Counted from the stretch's first letter, positions 1-13,313 are shown. The stretch is 64,000 nucleotides of DNA from Hyphodiscus hymeniophilus (GCA_016508695.1 VNKQ01000002.1:2542001-2606000), one strand, 5' to 3'. Notes: generated by a model from the sequence alone, not told the origin. Made by a program: numbers and translations.

Positions 1-48
1 CCATCTTCAGCTGAGGCGAAATTCCGAACTACTGCCGAGTTTTCGGTA

Positions 49-135
49 ATCGTCGGCTCGCTTACTAGCACTCTCTGCCGTCGTTTCTAGGCAGTCGGGG
101 AAAATAAACTAGGCTGGCATTAGAAATAGGCCGAA
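49..135 (+). repeat. Left terminal inverted repeat of the Fot1-like element
   Basis: This 87-bp sequence starts ATCGTCGGCTCGC and is the inverse complement of 13227-13313. I count four mismatches, all transitions. Unlike the interior it has near-normal base composition, so RIP hit the ends weakly. The flanking TA is at 47-48. Confidence 0.9.
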
Positions 136-270
136 AAATAAAATAGATAATTTGTATAAGAACGCCTAACAAAAAATCTTTAAGAACTTTATAACTATTC
201 TTTAAATTTAGTTATAATATCAAATCGCGAATCTAGCCTATCTTTTTAAGACTTAATTAAAAATACTATT

Positions 271-552
271 GTAGAAGGCCAAATCCTAATATCATATAAA
301 GCGCGGGAATCTGTTTATAACAAAAACTCGAAACGAATAAATCTAAAGACGTAAGTTTATAAAACTTAGTTCGAATAGTATAAATCGTTAATATAAGCTT
401 AAAAGAATATATATTCAAATAATAGTAATAGTTCTAGTAAAAAGGTTATTTGTAAATATTAATATCTAATACAAAACCTAGCTATATAATATACCTAATA
501 CTATATTATATAACTTCCGCAAAACGTAATCTCTTAGAACTACCCCTTTATA
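271..552 (-). repeat. Left LTR (3' LTR in element orientation)
   Basis: It is 282 bp and aligns end to end with 10814-11095. Differences are almost all transitions. This copy is the more heavily mutated at its right end, where TG and CA in the other copy read TA here. Confidence 0.88.
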
Positions 553-566
553 TTCGTCCCCCCTCT
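553..566 (-). other. Polypurine tract of the Gypsy element
   Basis: On the minus strand this reads AGAGGGGGGACGAA, a purine run with a single pyrimidine, directly against the LTR. Plus-strand priming tracts sit exactly there, which fixes the element's orientation as minus. No tRNA primer-binding site could be recognised beside the other LTR at 10813; RIP may have erased it. Confidence 0.6.
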
Positions 567-3399
567 AAATAGAGTAGAATTATTAGTATATAAGGTCAAA
601 GAAATAATACTCTTAATTAGTAAGAGAGTATAGTATATTTTTGCTATAATAATAATAATTTATACTCTTTAGTAATAAGTTATATAACTTAAGAGCGCGT
701 ATTAAACCGCTTCGGGAAGATACCTTTACTTAAGTATATTTTCTTAAGTTTCTTATACCTTTAACTCTAAGAATTAATATTTTTTCTTTTTATTACTTTA
801 TTAATAACTTTATTAACTTTATTAATTTTATTAATTCTATTACTCTATACTTTTCCTAACTAATTAGTAGTACTCTCTTATTACTTCTAGCGTTCTTAGA
901 ATAAAAAGTATTAAGATATCTCTTTATACCTCGAAACTTGACTTTTTTAACCTTATTTTTCTTTCTTCTCTCTTGACTTCGACTCTCTCCTTAATATATA
1001 ACGATAAGTTATTATAGTAACCTTTAAGTAAATAACTTAGGAGTTTTATTTCCTTTGCAATTAATAGTTTCTAATCTCTTTTAGCTTTAAGTTATACTTA
1101 ATTTTAACGTCTTTTATAGTTTACTTTTAATATATTTTTTTAGTAACGCGCTACTAAGCTCCCCTTATAAATTTGAGTTTTTATTACTTAACTCTAAGAA
1201 GTAATTACTTCTTTCTTAGCTTATAGTCTTATTAATATACTCTCTAGTTCCCGACCTTATAGTCGCAAAGTCTTTTTATTTTTATTATTATTGTTTCTTT
1301 TAAGTTATTTAAACTTAATAGCTATTTTATACTCTTTTAAAAGTCTCCCTTCTCTTTATTTCCTTATTTTAAAGTTTAAGGTAGCTAATAATAATAGTAG
1401 TTTGTCTCTTATAGGCTACTTTTTTCCCCCTCTTCTTTTTAACGCTTAGAGGTTTTCCTTTCTTAACTTATCTTATATTTACTAACCTTCTTTATAATTG
1501 AATTCTCTCTTAACTTAATCTTAACTTATAACTCTACTTATTTTAAGAGCCCTTTTTTTCTTCTTATTAAAACTTAGCTAATACTTTATTCTAGTACTAT
1601 TCTTTTAACTCTCCTTTTATTAAATCTCTTTCTTATTTCTATTTTAATAATAAAAAGTATTAATACTTTTGCTTAAATAAAAAGTATCTTTATAATACTA
1701 TAATATTATATATAACTAAGATAACTTAGGTTAGAAGGAAGAATATATAAAAGTTAGTATTTCTATAAGGCCTTAATTAAACTCTTACTACGTATTATAA
1801 CATTTAGACGCCCCTTTTAAGAGTTTTAAGAAAATTTACTCTTTTCGGGAAAATATTATACTTTATTATATAATCTCCTTTAATAAAGCCTTTACTACGC
1901 ATATTTATAGTAAAGTTAAGAGCCCCTAGTATTAAGTTTAATTAAGCGTCTTTTAGTATTATTACTTATAATACTTCTTAAGTTCTTCTTTAACTTCTAA
2001 TACTTCTTTTAATTATATATACTAACAACCTTCCTTAGGTTTCTTTTACTCCTAAGCTAAAAGAAGACTATAATGCCTCTAAACTACTATTGCGTTTTTT
2101 CTTTCTTATTATATAATGCCTTTACAATCTAATTCTTACTTTGTTACTAACTCTTTTAGTCCTAATAGATTATTATTCTTTTCTTTTTTTAATTTTATAA
2201 TAATACTATAAGAAGTAAAAGTTATTTAATTAAGGAATACTTTAATTCTTTTATAGTTAACGGAGGCTAGCTACCTTCTCTTATATAGAGTTATTATTAA
2301 GCTTTAATTATAATTATTAGCTTAAAGACTTTATAGCTTAAAGAGACTTATAGGTTTTTAATATAGTATATCTTTATAACTATTACTTAGCAACTAAGAG
2401 TATAAACGAGTAAGATTAATAACCTTATTTTACCTTTTTAATACTTTAAGGATTTATTTTATCTTAAGAAATTAAACTATTTTATAGTTATAATACTTAA
2501 CCTAGTAGTTAGTAATTAGTTAAGCTCCCGTATACTCGCTAATACTATACCAAAGTTTTGTATAGGTCTTATTAAATTCTATTCGATAAGTATACTTATT
2601 CTTAAGATTATAAGAAAATCGTAGAAAAAATCGTAGGGTTCTAAGGGTTTTTAATTATTTTCCCTATTTTAAATAATATAACTAAGCTTTATAATTTGTC
2701 TAATAGTATATTTAGGTTAAGCTTTTAGTTATTCTTTCGCTATAAAAAGAGTTTGGCTTGCGATAACTAATACTAGTTAGTAAAAAGACTTTAAAGACTA
2801 TTATTTCCTTTTTGGGTTTCGTCGATACTCTATTATTAAGAGTTCGCATTTAATTACTAGGGGGTCTTCGTTTAGTATTAATAGTATTAGGCAAGGGCTA
2901 TTATATTCTTATCTCGCATTAGGGTATAAAGGCTCTTAATTAGCTAAGTTATTTTATATCTAAATCGCTATTTTTAAACTAAGTATATTAGTTTTATTCT
3001 TTAGAATTTAATATTAGTAATTGAATTTCTAATTGCTTTTCTTCTTATTTTTTAATATCTCTAACCCTAGTTAGATTATTAAGTAATAATAGTTTAACTT
3101 CTAATACCTTATTATCTATTATATAAAAGTATCTCTATTATATAAAGAATAGTTTTAATTGAGTTCCCGTAAAAGTTCTCTTTAATATCGCTTTATCTAG
3201 TCTTAATTCCTTTAATTTATAGTAGCCCTTTTTAATATTAGCCCATTTAATCTAGTACGGCTTAAGTTACTAAAAATCTAGTTTTTAATTCGACGATATA
3301 TTAACTTCTCTTTGCGAATTATACTTTAATACGATATCTCCTACTTATAATAGTCTTAATCGAATATTATGCCTTATATTAAAGGCTTCTTTTCTTTCT

Positions 3400-4150
3400 T
3401 ATTATCGCTAAGTCTTTTAATTTATTACTTCTTTTATATTCTTTTCCCGTATTTAAAATTACTATACCTTTATTAAAATAAGTTTAGCTCTATTTATAAC
3501 CTCTTCCTAAAAAATAGTTCTCTAGGTTAAAATCCTTATCTTTATAGGCAAAATTAGTTCTCTCTTATAGATTATATAAAATAAAGTAAACTTAGTAAGT
3601 TTATATACTATCGTTTTATTAGTAAATAAAACTATAAGCAAATTCTCTATTTAATCGACTCTTAGCTTAAAGAGTATATCCTTTAATATATAATAACTTC
3701 TCTTAATTATTCTATTTGTAACTAAGTAGTAAATAGAGATTTATAACCTCTTTATACTCTATTAGTTTAAGAGTTTAAGTACTTAAGCTTTGTTCTTACC
3801 TCTTTTATTAATAATAAGTCTTTAAAAGATATTATAATAGCATATAATATCTTTTTAAATAAATTTTATAACTAAAAGAGCTTCCTTTATCGATAACGCT
3901 CTAGCTTTAACCTATTTACTTATATTATCCCTTATAATAATAAGGTACTTCTTGCCTTTCTAATATAATATATAGGTTATATTAAGCCCCTATTTTTCTA
4001 TTAAGCTATTCGAAGCTATAGGGTATAATAGTTTTTTCTATTAAATAGATAATCGAAACTAATATTCTAGACAAGTTTTTACAAATTACTTAATATCTTT
4101 ATAATAACTATACTAGAAATATTATTGCGCTACCTTATAATATATAGTTT
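3400..4150 (-). pseudogene. Gypsy integrase remnant
   Basis: The minus strand through this stretch still reads as the catalytic core and C-terminal part of a Gypsy-type integrase once RIP stops are allowed for. A DIICYY-IF-RLI block near 3800-3860 corresponds to the strand before the second catalytic Asp, and the Asp codon reads Asn (G-to-A). A GKNKA block follows, then a SIYYLVTNRIIKR block matching the SAYHP-TNG-IERGH motif that carries the catalytic Glu. Further down, towards about 3400, there are traces of the usual post-core region. There are many in-frame stops and no intact frame. Confidence 0.75.
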
Positions 4151-5329
4151 TACGCCCTTTATAATTACTTTAATTATATAAATTATATAGAATTTGCGTA
4201 CGAGTCTTTTTATTATTAATAACTAGCTTAATCGGTAGTCTTTTTGTAGCTAGCCTTTAAAGCCTTCTTTTATATACTTTATATTTAAGTGCCTCTCTTT
4301 TAAACTTACGGAATTTAAACTTGTTTAGCTCTTTAGGCTTCTTTATTATCGTTAAGTACCTTATAATCTTAATCGAGTTCTCTTTATATTCCCTTATAGA
4401 AATTAAAGTTTCGTATTTATTATTATTATTAGAAGAAGAACTCTTTACTTTTTCTTACGCTTTATTCCTTAATTATTTTATCCGATTTCTTATATCTTTT
4501 AGAATTATACGTCTATTACGTAATATTAGGTCTTTAGCTAATTCTTTATTTAAGTTAGCTTTAATAAGGTATATCTTATATACTCTTAACTCAAAAAGAA
4601 TCTAATTATTAATATTAATATTATTTAACTCCTTATTATTAGGGTATAGTAGTCTTTTTAATAAGGCATTAATAGTAATATACTTAGTACTTATAATATA
4701 TTAAACTTTAAAATTAAATAATTAAATTTATATAAGCTATCGAGTAATTAAAGCATTTAGATAGTCTATTATAGCTCGATTTAATTGCGCTATTAGAACG
4801 TTTACGTTAATTTCTAATATAAAGTGCGTTTTAATAATCTATAGTTATAATTTCTTAAATATTTTTAATACTTTATAGTATTTTCTTTTTATAGTATTAT
4901 ATTTACGCTTTACTATTATCTAAATACTACTCTCGTATTTAGTAGGTCGTATTATATTAGTTTTAGAATCTCTTTGGCCTAGATAGCCTTTATAGCTAAT
5001 AAGGCTTGCGTTAACGCTAATAACGATTTCCTTAGCTCCCGTACTATAATCGATTCGAATTAATACTAGTACTATTATTAATGCGTCTTATAATTATTTT
5101 ATTACTTTGCCTTATATATTTAAGATCTAATAGAACTTTACTCCTTTCTTTTGCAAGTAATATAAGGGTTTTATAATTAGACTATATCTTTTAACCTATA
5201 TACGGAAATAGCTATAAAGGCTAAGGAAGCCTTTTACTTCTATTAGGTTCTCTAGTATCTTTTAGTTTTAGATTTTAATAATCTTATTAGTTATAAGCTT
5301 TTTTTCTTTCGAATTACAAATAAATCTAA

Positions 5330-5650
5330 CTATATTTATTCTATTTATATAAAATTGCGATTTTAGTCTAATAGTTTTACTAGCTTATTCGATTAACTTA
5401 AGCGTTTTGTTAAGATTCTAAATATACTTAAAAATAAACTTTTGTATACTTAGAAGGTTCTCTTCCCCTTTATAGTTATAGTATAGTCCCTTTACTCTTA
5501 TATTATTAATAAATAGTATATAAATCGCTAGACAAATTGGCTATAATATCTTATTTATAATTCTAATAAACTATATAACCGAATTTATTACTCTTATAAG
5601 AAGTATAGTATTCCTAAGTAATCTAAGTAATATAAAGAATACCGTTAAAT
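5330..5650 (-). pseudogene. Gypsy reverse transcriptase remnant (palm with catalytic motif)
   Basis: On the minus strand the codons around 5500-5530 read IYILFINNIRVKG. This is the YIDDI-VKG motif of fungal Gypsy reverse transcriptases with both catalytic Asp codons changed to Asn (GAT to AAT, at 5502-5510), the classic RIP outcome. Just upstream (5560-5640) a degraded SYKSNKFGYIVY stretch corresponds to the segment that precedes the motif. Downstream, towards 5330, a TISG-KSQFCM-like block fits the following conserved region. Inactive. Confidence 0.8.
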
Positions 5651-8600
5651 CTCTATATCTAGGATTAAGAATCTAGTAATTATACTTAGAGAATATATTT
5701 ACTAAACTAGTGATCTAGTATCTTATAAACTCCTTTATAAATTTATCGACCGATAAAAGTAGGTTTATATCTCTTCTTGTTACTATATTTAAGTATATTA
5801 TAGAGTTAATTAATTTATATTAACCTAACTACTTTTTCTTTACTAAAAACTAAGGGTTTTTATAAGGTTTATTAAAGTACTCTAAGACTCCTTTATTAAG
5901 CTTATTTTTAAGTATACTTATTACAATTAGTAATAGAGCTCTTAAATAAGGAAAATTCGCTATTTACTATACTTTGTATTCTATAGTCTTAATTATAATA
6001 AGAGAAGAAACGTCTTTATAAAATTAACTATACTTAGTCTAATCTTATACTATTGCTTTTTCTCTTATAACTAGTACTTCTTTTAGTATTTAACGTTTTT
6101 TTAGCTATAGCCTATTCTCGATTTCTAGGGCTTCTAGTCGTTCTTATATTAATTTTAAACCTCTAAGAATGTCTAAAAACCTAGCGATTACGTACTCTCT
6201 ATATTTCCCTATATATTCTTAGGGAATATCTCTTGTAATAGAGCGTTCGTACTAGTCTAATCGACTATTAGGTCTAGCTCTAATCTTATTTGCCTTATTT
6301 ATAAGGTAGATTTTCTTATCTTTTATTTTATATATGCCTTTAATTCGCGTATATCTTGTTTTTCTATTATAATATAAAGCTATATATTATAGTATATACT
6401 TATTGTTATAATCAATCGTTAAATCTAGTATAAAAAGGAAATCTATTACTAGGTCTTATATTATTTCGTTAGCTAGTAATAGCCTAGGTTATTAAAACAA
6501 CTTATAGCTAATTGCTTCTAATTACTATAAGAATATAACTATAGGTCGCTAATCGAACTCTATTAAAATATTATATTAATAGCCACTATTTTGGTTATAC
6601 TATTAGTAAACCGTTTCTCTTAGTATATATAGTGCCTAGGGATAATACTATACCCTTTTATCTACTTTAATTCCTTTGTTTAACGCAATTCCTCGCTATT
6701 ACGTAACTACAAATAGATTAATCTCGATATTATTTATTATAATATTAGTGTTTTAATAAGTATTATTATTAATATTAAGTAATCGAGAAAACTAATAGCT
6801 TATGCCTCTATCCACCCTTTTAATAATATTAAGGCTCTAAGTCTCTATATACTTATCTACTAGCTTATTATCTCTTACTATATAACTTTAATAAGTCTTA
6901 TAAGCAAAATAGTAACTTTCCTTACTAGTAGTATCTTCGCATTTTATTAGTATAATACTACTTATTATACTAGTTCTTAATTTTCCGATTTATTAGTAAG
7001 ATATCTAAAATCCTAATTTAATTTTCCCTTATTCCTAAAGAGAATTACTTTAACTTTTTTTTAAGCCTCTCTTATTTCTTTAGTCTTTCTTTTAGCTATT
7101 CCTTCGTTTGTTTTTATTATCGTAATTAATTTAGAAGTTAGATTATAGAGAATAATATATATAAGACTGTTTTTAAGATTACTAGAGTATCGAAATATAA
7201 CCCTAGCTTTATAGAAAAATAAGAACCTAAGAATAACTTTAATTCTTAGGCAATTTATAATATAAAATCAAGTTCGAACTATACTATCTCTAATCGTTAT
7301 AACGATATTATTAAAGAACCTAATAAATCTAGATTTATTCCTAATAATCGTTTTAAGCGTTATTCTATTACTATAAGTAATAGGGATTTTAAACCGCAAT
7401 ATTATATCTAATAAAATAACGCTAACTTCTATATTAAAATCAAGTATTACTCTTATATCTATAAGCTTTATAAATCTTATAAGCGTAATAATTACCTTAA
7501 GTATTATAAAATAGTTGTCTTTATAACTTAAATAGGTTTTAAGCTAATTTACCTTGACCTCCCCCTTTAGTTCTTTTATATACTCTTATAATTTAGGTTT
7601 TATAGGCTCTAGAATTACTCTTTCTTTAATAATATTAGCTTCTTTACTAGTATTAGTTCCTTTATTAATCTCTAACATCTTAATAGTAGCGTCTCTTATT
7701 CTCCGATTAATTTCGCCTTAGATTATAAGTACTAACCTACTTGTCTTGCGTTTACTAAGCTATTCTAGTAAGCTTAATATCTCGCCTAGCTTAATACCTT
7801 ATAGTAATTTATTTTATTTAAAGAGTCTTTTAAGTAATTCTTTATAATTGTAATTAAACTTAAAGAGTACGTTTATTAGCCCTTATTTTATTCTAGTTAG
7901 CTTTATATTAAGTGACTTGGATATCCCTTTATTTTTAGTATTTCTAAGATTTTAAGGTCTAGTTCTCTCTTAATTCTTTTATTTTTAGTTCCTAGGCGTT
8001 TTTCTTATAAACGAGTCTTTGTCTTTAAATCTTTATAAGATTTATATAATCTTATTATTAAAATAACTAACTTCTTTTTATATCGAGTTAGGCTTAAAAT
8101 AGACTATTTTTAATATTAGGATCTTAACTTTTTTATATCTAGCTTATTTCTTAAGCCTTTTTTATATTATCTCTTTAGAGTAAGGTTCTTATCGATTTTT
8201 GTTAATTTTCTTATAAGTCGTAACCTTATTTATCTTAGTACCTTTTATAATAAAGTTTTATACCTAAGTAATTTATTCTTCGTTTAGGTTTTCCTTACTA
8301 ATAATATTAGAAGTATTAAACCCCTTGTTATTAATAAAGGCCTTAAGAGTGCCTATTTCCCTCTTAATACTAGTACCTTTCTTTTTCTCTTTTATTACTA
8401 TTATCGCCGATTTGCGATTCTCTTTAATAGCCTTTTCTCTCTTAGCTAAAATATAATTATAAACGGTATTCTTAACTCTAGAAATTACTTAATCCCTTTA
8501 TAGTAATTTATTAGTAAAATTAATAAGTATAAATAGCTTACTAGTAATCTATAGACCTAAGTAAATATAGTTATTATTATCTGCCTTATAAATAACTCTT

Positions 8601-10813
8601 ATTCTAATAAACTTCTTATAATTATAATACTAGTTTATATATTTATATAGTCCCTATAGTCTTATATTATTAACTTAATAGTTCTTATACTACTTGCAAG
8701 TTTTATTATCTCGATAGTTTAAACGCTAAGAATATCCTTAGAATTTATTATACCTTACTTTATACTCTTACAAGGAATTATATTAGTAATAATTGTTTAT
8801 AGATCTATATATAATACCTATATTAATATTATTAACGTTTATAGTACGTACTCGTTATATACTTCTTTTTATTACTAGGTTTAATATCTTTATATCTTTA
8901 AGACCTCGAGTAATCTCGTTAATATCTTAAATCGTTACTTTCGGCATACTAAAACTAGCTTGAAGATATAGTAATAGGCTAATAAAAGGTTCTTTTTACG
9001 TAATTAGTCGTCTTATAAGAGGTTCTAGTATTATTAGACCTAAGTATAAATTAGCAAAATTACCTAGTAGGCTAAACCTAAAAAGTACTTGTCTTATTCT
9101 TTATTTTTCGATAAGGTTATTTATTTCCTTTAATATAATATATTAGCTCTCTATAAATATATAAAAATTATCGAATTTAAGACCTTTATCTATATTAACC
9201 TTCTTATCTTTTATTATTAATTAGTATATAGCTTTATTTTTAATACTCGTAAGTAATATAAATAAGAACTTAAATACTAAAGTCTTTTCTATTAAGTAGT
9301 CTTTATTAAGGCATTCTTTTCTAATATCGCAAAAACCTCGAATATAATTATATAACTAACCTTAAGAAACTAGTCTAGTATTAGTTGTCTTCTTAAAGGT
9401 CTTAATATAATCTTTTAAGTACCCTAGCGTATAATATAACTAATTAGAATCCTTATACCGATATTCCTTTAGTAGTATTGCCTTAAATTACTCTTAAGTA
9501 ATATATTTATTCTTATATTTAAAAAGACATTCGAGTTCCTTATAAATTAGCGCACTAGCGTAATTAATAACTCGATCTTTCTTCTCGTTAAGATTAGTAA
9601 TCCTATAGTCTTTAAAAGTATACTCTAACGCCTTTAAATACTTAGTAACCTTATTCCTATTAAAAAAGGGACTTCCGATAACTCTTAGATATAATATTAA
9701 CTAAAAAAACAATACTCTAGCCTATTCTTTTACCCCCTTTTTAGTATTCCTAGTTATAGTTTTAATAGTTTTACTTCTAGTAATAGATTAATTCTAGCTA
9801 CTAGAACTAGCTACAACCGTCTTACTAGTATTAATATATACTATTTTTAGCTACTAAGGAGTTCGATAAAGCTATTACTAAGGAGCCTTTCCCTTTCTTT
9901 ATTATTAGAACTATAATGCGATATCTTAGTTAATTGATTTCTAATATTAAGTATAAACTACTAATAATATAAATATCTAATATCTAATTTCGCTAATTCT
10001 TTGTAAGTAATTATAGTAAAGACTTATAAACCCTCTCTTTCTCTTCTTATAAAACCTCTATTCCTAGCCTAGTTATTAGTTCTTCTATACTAATTCGATT
10101 CCTTATATAAACTATTTTTTATTTGTACTTTCTAGTCCCTACTTAAGTCCCAAAATTTAGCTAGAAAACGCTATAAAACCAACTTAAGACTCTTAATTAT
10201 TATAATCGCTAATAGTCTCTCTTTTAGCATTACTCTATTCTTAGTTTATAGCCTAGTTTTCTTCTTTACCCGTTTCTTCTTCTTATACTTTATTTTAGAG
10301 TAAAGCTCTACTCGACTTATAAGTTATAAAATAAATAAGGAATATATACTATCTTATAAACTCTAATATACTTATGCCTTAGTTCCTAAGCTAGTTTTAT
10401 CTCTTTTCTCTTATCGATCTCTATAATATATACTTAAGGCTTAAACCTCTTTATCGAAGCCCTTATTATCGTTACTTTAAGAATACTTCTAGATATTATA
10501 TAATATAGAAAATCTAACTAAATAACTCTATATAAATATATTATCGTTATAATCTAACGCAATATTAATTCGTTATAGGGTTAGAAGGTATAAAATCAAC
10601 TCTATATTATACTATTAATAAGTCGTAACGCTTGTAATAGTATTAAGATAATCGTATAAGAATCTTTTTATAATAGTCGTATAAAAGAACCTAGTTATAT
10701 TAACAAATCGATATAACTACTATTTCTTCTAAATAAGAGGTCTTCGTATAAATACTATCGTTTAATACTAATTCGATTAGTATTATATTTTACTCTAATT
10801 ACTAAAATAACAT

Positions 10814-11095
10814 ATAGAAGGCCAAATTCTAATATTATATAAAGCGCGGGAATCCGTCTATAATAAAAACTCGAAACGAATAGATTTAAAAACGTAGGTT
10901 TATAAAACCTAGTTCAAATAGTATAAATCGTTAATATAAGCTCAAAAGAATATATATTTAAATAATAGTAATAGTTCTAGTAAAAAGGTTATTTGTAAAT
11001 ATTAATATCTAGTACAAAACCCAGCTATATAGTATACCCAGTACTATATCATGTGACTTCCGCAAAACGTGATCTCCCAGAACTGCCCCTCTATA
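10814..11095 (-). repeat. Right LTR (5' LTR in element orientation)
   Basis: It is 282 bp and a direct repeat of 271-552. Its last 65-70 bases (about 11030-11095) keep CA and TG dinucleotides and look almost unmutated, unlike the rest of the element. Confidence 0.88.
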
Positions 11096-11229
11096 CTATT
11101 ATACTAAACAATATAAATAACGTAAAGACGCGACTATATAATATAATCGCGTTTTTATAAGAGTATCTTAAAGAGAAGTAAAGTACGGCCGTATAAATAT
11201 ATTAAGTAAACTTAAGAACCTTAAGTAAC

Positions 11230-12450
11230 TCGATTAATTATATTGCGAAAAGAAGTCTTAGAAATAGAGGCTATAATAAACAAATCCTTTCTAACGTATA
11301 AGAGAAATAAGTCTTCTTCTTTATTAAATACTAGCTTAAGTACAATTAAATATTAACTCGAGAAGTCCTTATAATAATAATAACGAAACTTTGTATAAAA
11401 GACAATAAGCTAGTACCCTTATAACGATAGTTAATAAAGTTCTAAAAAGAGAAATAGCTTTATAAGATTAAGTCGAAACCTATTATAAAAGAAAGGGTTA
11501 TAGCGCAAAACGACGCAATTATAAACTACTAGTTTTATTAAATATATCTTCTAATATTACTTTAATACGAAATTCGGCTAGAAAACCTTTATAATATAAA
11601 TAAAACTAGCTTTCGCGTTAAGTACTTAAAGGGGGTAGAAATAATCGTATTAAATAACGTTTAAAAAGTAAGAAAACCTACTTGCTTTTACTTAAATATA
11701 CCTTTAATTTTATTAGGTTTATTTAATCTCTCCTAAGAATTACAAATCCCTTATAGTTATTAAAACGATCGATATAAAAGGCACTTGCAAAATACTTCCC
11801 TTCTATATCGCGCAAGGCAAATACCTTATAATAGCATAGTTTAATAATAACTTAATAAGAGGAGAAAGGGTTATTATATCTTAATTAGGCTTTATAAACA
11901 ATAATATTGCTTTGTTATAACTTAATTATTTTATTAAATATTTAGAGGCAAAAGAAAAAGGACTATAGCGTATAGTTCTTTACAATTAGAGTAAAGGTTA
12001 TAATACGCTAGAATTCTATTTAAAAGCTTATAAAAATAGTATTATTATTCTTCCTTTCCCTTCTTATTTTATATACATTTTATAATCTCTTAATATTGTT
12101 GTATTTTAAGTTTATAAGTACTAGTATTAGAAAGCTCTTTAAAAAGCGATTTTAAACTTAAAACTCGATTATAGAGTCTTATCCTTCTTTTGCGACTTTT
12201 ACGAAATTCGATAAAAAACCCTTATAATTCTTACTATTAAAAACGCTTTTTGTAAAGTAGGCTTATAAAAACTATAATAAAAACAAATTAAAAAGAACTT
12301 TAAACGATTTAAGAAGGAGACTATAAAACGAGACCTTAAACTAATAGTATTAAATATATACCTTTAACTTTCTTATACCCCTCGAACCGCGTATTATATC
12401 GAGCGTTACTTTAACAAATTAATACCGAGATTATTAAATCTTATAAGTTT
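11230..12450 (+). pseudogene. pogo/Fot1 transposase remnant (CENP-B/DDE_1 type)
   Basis: The plus strand at 11587-11625 reads LYNINKTSFRVK, which matches the YN-DETGFR-G motif around the first catalytic Asp of pogo/Fot1 transposases after RIP changes: Asp to Asn, Glu to Lys and Gly to Ser or Lys, all G-to-A. At about 11980-12030 a YN-SKGYNTLEF block matches the D-HGSH-T-EF region with the second Asp, again changed to Asn. Just after it, LPFPSYF and SLNIVVF blocks match the PPH-THLLQPLDVGVF motif. Stops occur throughout. The N-terminal DNA-binding part is not readable. Confidence 0.75.
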
Positions 12451-13226
12451 ACTTACTTAAGAGTAATAGGGGTTGTTTTATAAGGGTATTAAAGAGGTAA
12501 TCTCTAAGGTTAAGATTATTCGACTTGAGAATAAGATACTTTATAAACGTTTTAACGAGATAATAAAAGTAAAGACTTAAAGCCGATAATGTCTTTAAAA
12601 GAGTAATATACTCTCTATAAAGGACGTATAAGTTCTAATCGATAAGAAAAAGTAAGATACCTTTAATAAAGAAAAGAAGATAATCGAAACTATATATCGA
12701 AAGATAATAAACGTAAAGAAAGCTTAAAGGCATATAGAAAGTATAATTACGCGGAAATAAGAGCGATTTCAAAAATAAGAACTTAAATCGATTCTATTTA
12801 ATAACGTTATATTATTCTTTATTTATACTCTTATTCTTAACCTTAAGGTAATCGAGGAAATATAATTAGACGCTTAATTACTTAGCTTATAATTCGATAT
12901 ATAACTCGTAAGATATATAAAATTAGAGTTAGAAAGAGAGAGATAAGAAGAGAAAGACAATTAGTTCGAAATCTTACTTAAATCGTACGAACTTATATTA
13001 TTAATATAACTAATACTATAAGGTAATAATTTCGTATTATTTAGGGGGTTTTCTAACGACAATATAAAAGAGTAAGATATTAATACAAATTCGTCCGATT
13101 CTAATATATAGTATTTACTAGCGCGTTTTGTCGATTTAGATTAATAATTCAAATTCTTTATACTCTTTAGATACTCAAAATACTAAGTTTTATATACAAA
13201 ATCGCTAATTTTCGATATCCTTAATA

Positions 13227-13313
13227 TTCGGCCCATTTCTAATGCTAGCCTAGTTTATTTTCCCCGACTACCTAGGAACGACGGCAGAGAGTGCTAGTAA
13301 GCGAGCCGACGAT
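13227..13313 (-). repeat. Right terminal inverted repeat of the Fot1-like element
   Basis: This is the inverse complement of the left repeat at 49-135, about 95% identical by eye. It is followed by TA at 13314-13315, the second copy of the expected target duplication. Confidence 0.9.

Larger units (their letters stand above)
271..11095 (-). mobile_element. Ty3/Gypsy LTR retrotransposon nested inside the Fot1-like element, RIP-degraded
   Basis: Two 282-bp direct repeats (271-552 and 10814-11095) flank the element. CTATT occurs just outside both ends (266-270 and 11096-11100), a candidate 5-bp target duplication; the LTR edge is ambiguous by one base. Three signs put coding on the minus strand: a polypurine tract next to the LTR at 553-566, a reverse-transcriptase remnant near 5330-5650 and an integrase remnant near 3400-4150. 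The order RT then integrase on that strand is the Gypsy order. Frames are full of stops, with the G-to-A and C-to-T changes expected of RIP. At 10.8 kb it is long for a Gypsy element with short LTRs: about 2.8 kb lies downstream of integrase and about 5 kb upstream of RT, so extra cargo or further nesting is possible. Confidence 0.88.
49..13313 (+). mobile_element. pogo/Fot1-like (Tc1/mariner superfamily) DNA transposon, RIP-degraded and interrupted
   Basis: The block is bounded by 87-bp terminal inverted repeats (49-135 and 13227-13313), and each outer end abuts a TA dinucleotide (47-48, 13314-13315), the target duplication of Tc1/mariner elements. Without the inserted retrotransposon the element is about 2.4 kb, normal for a fungal Fot1/pogo element. 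The part from about 11100 to 13226 keeps a plus-strand DDE transposase that can be read through RIP mutations (see separate entry). The interior is very AT-rich with stops in all frames, while the DNA just outside is ordinary, so the edges are sharp. The insertion lies near the left end, before the transposase reading frame. The element is certainly non-autonomous. The superfamily call rests on the inverted repeats, the TA and two catalytic-motif remnants. Confidence 0.88.

Noticed and set aside
4321..4605. 94-codon plus-strand open frame within the AT-rich block
   Set aside because: It lies inside the RIP-mutated Gypsy element on the strand opposite to its coding direction, starts at TTG and is Leu/Ile-rich only because of AT content.
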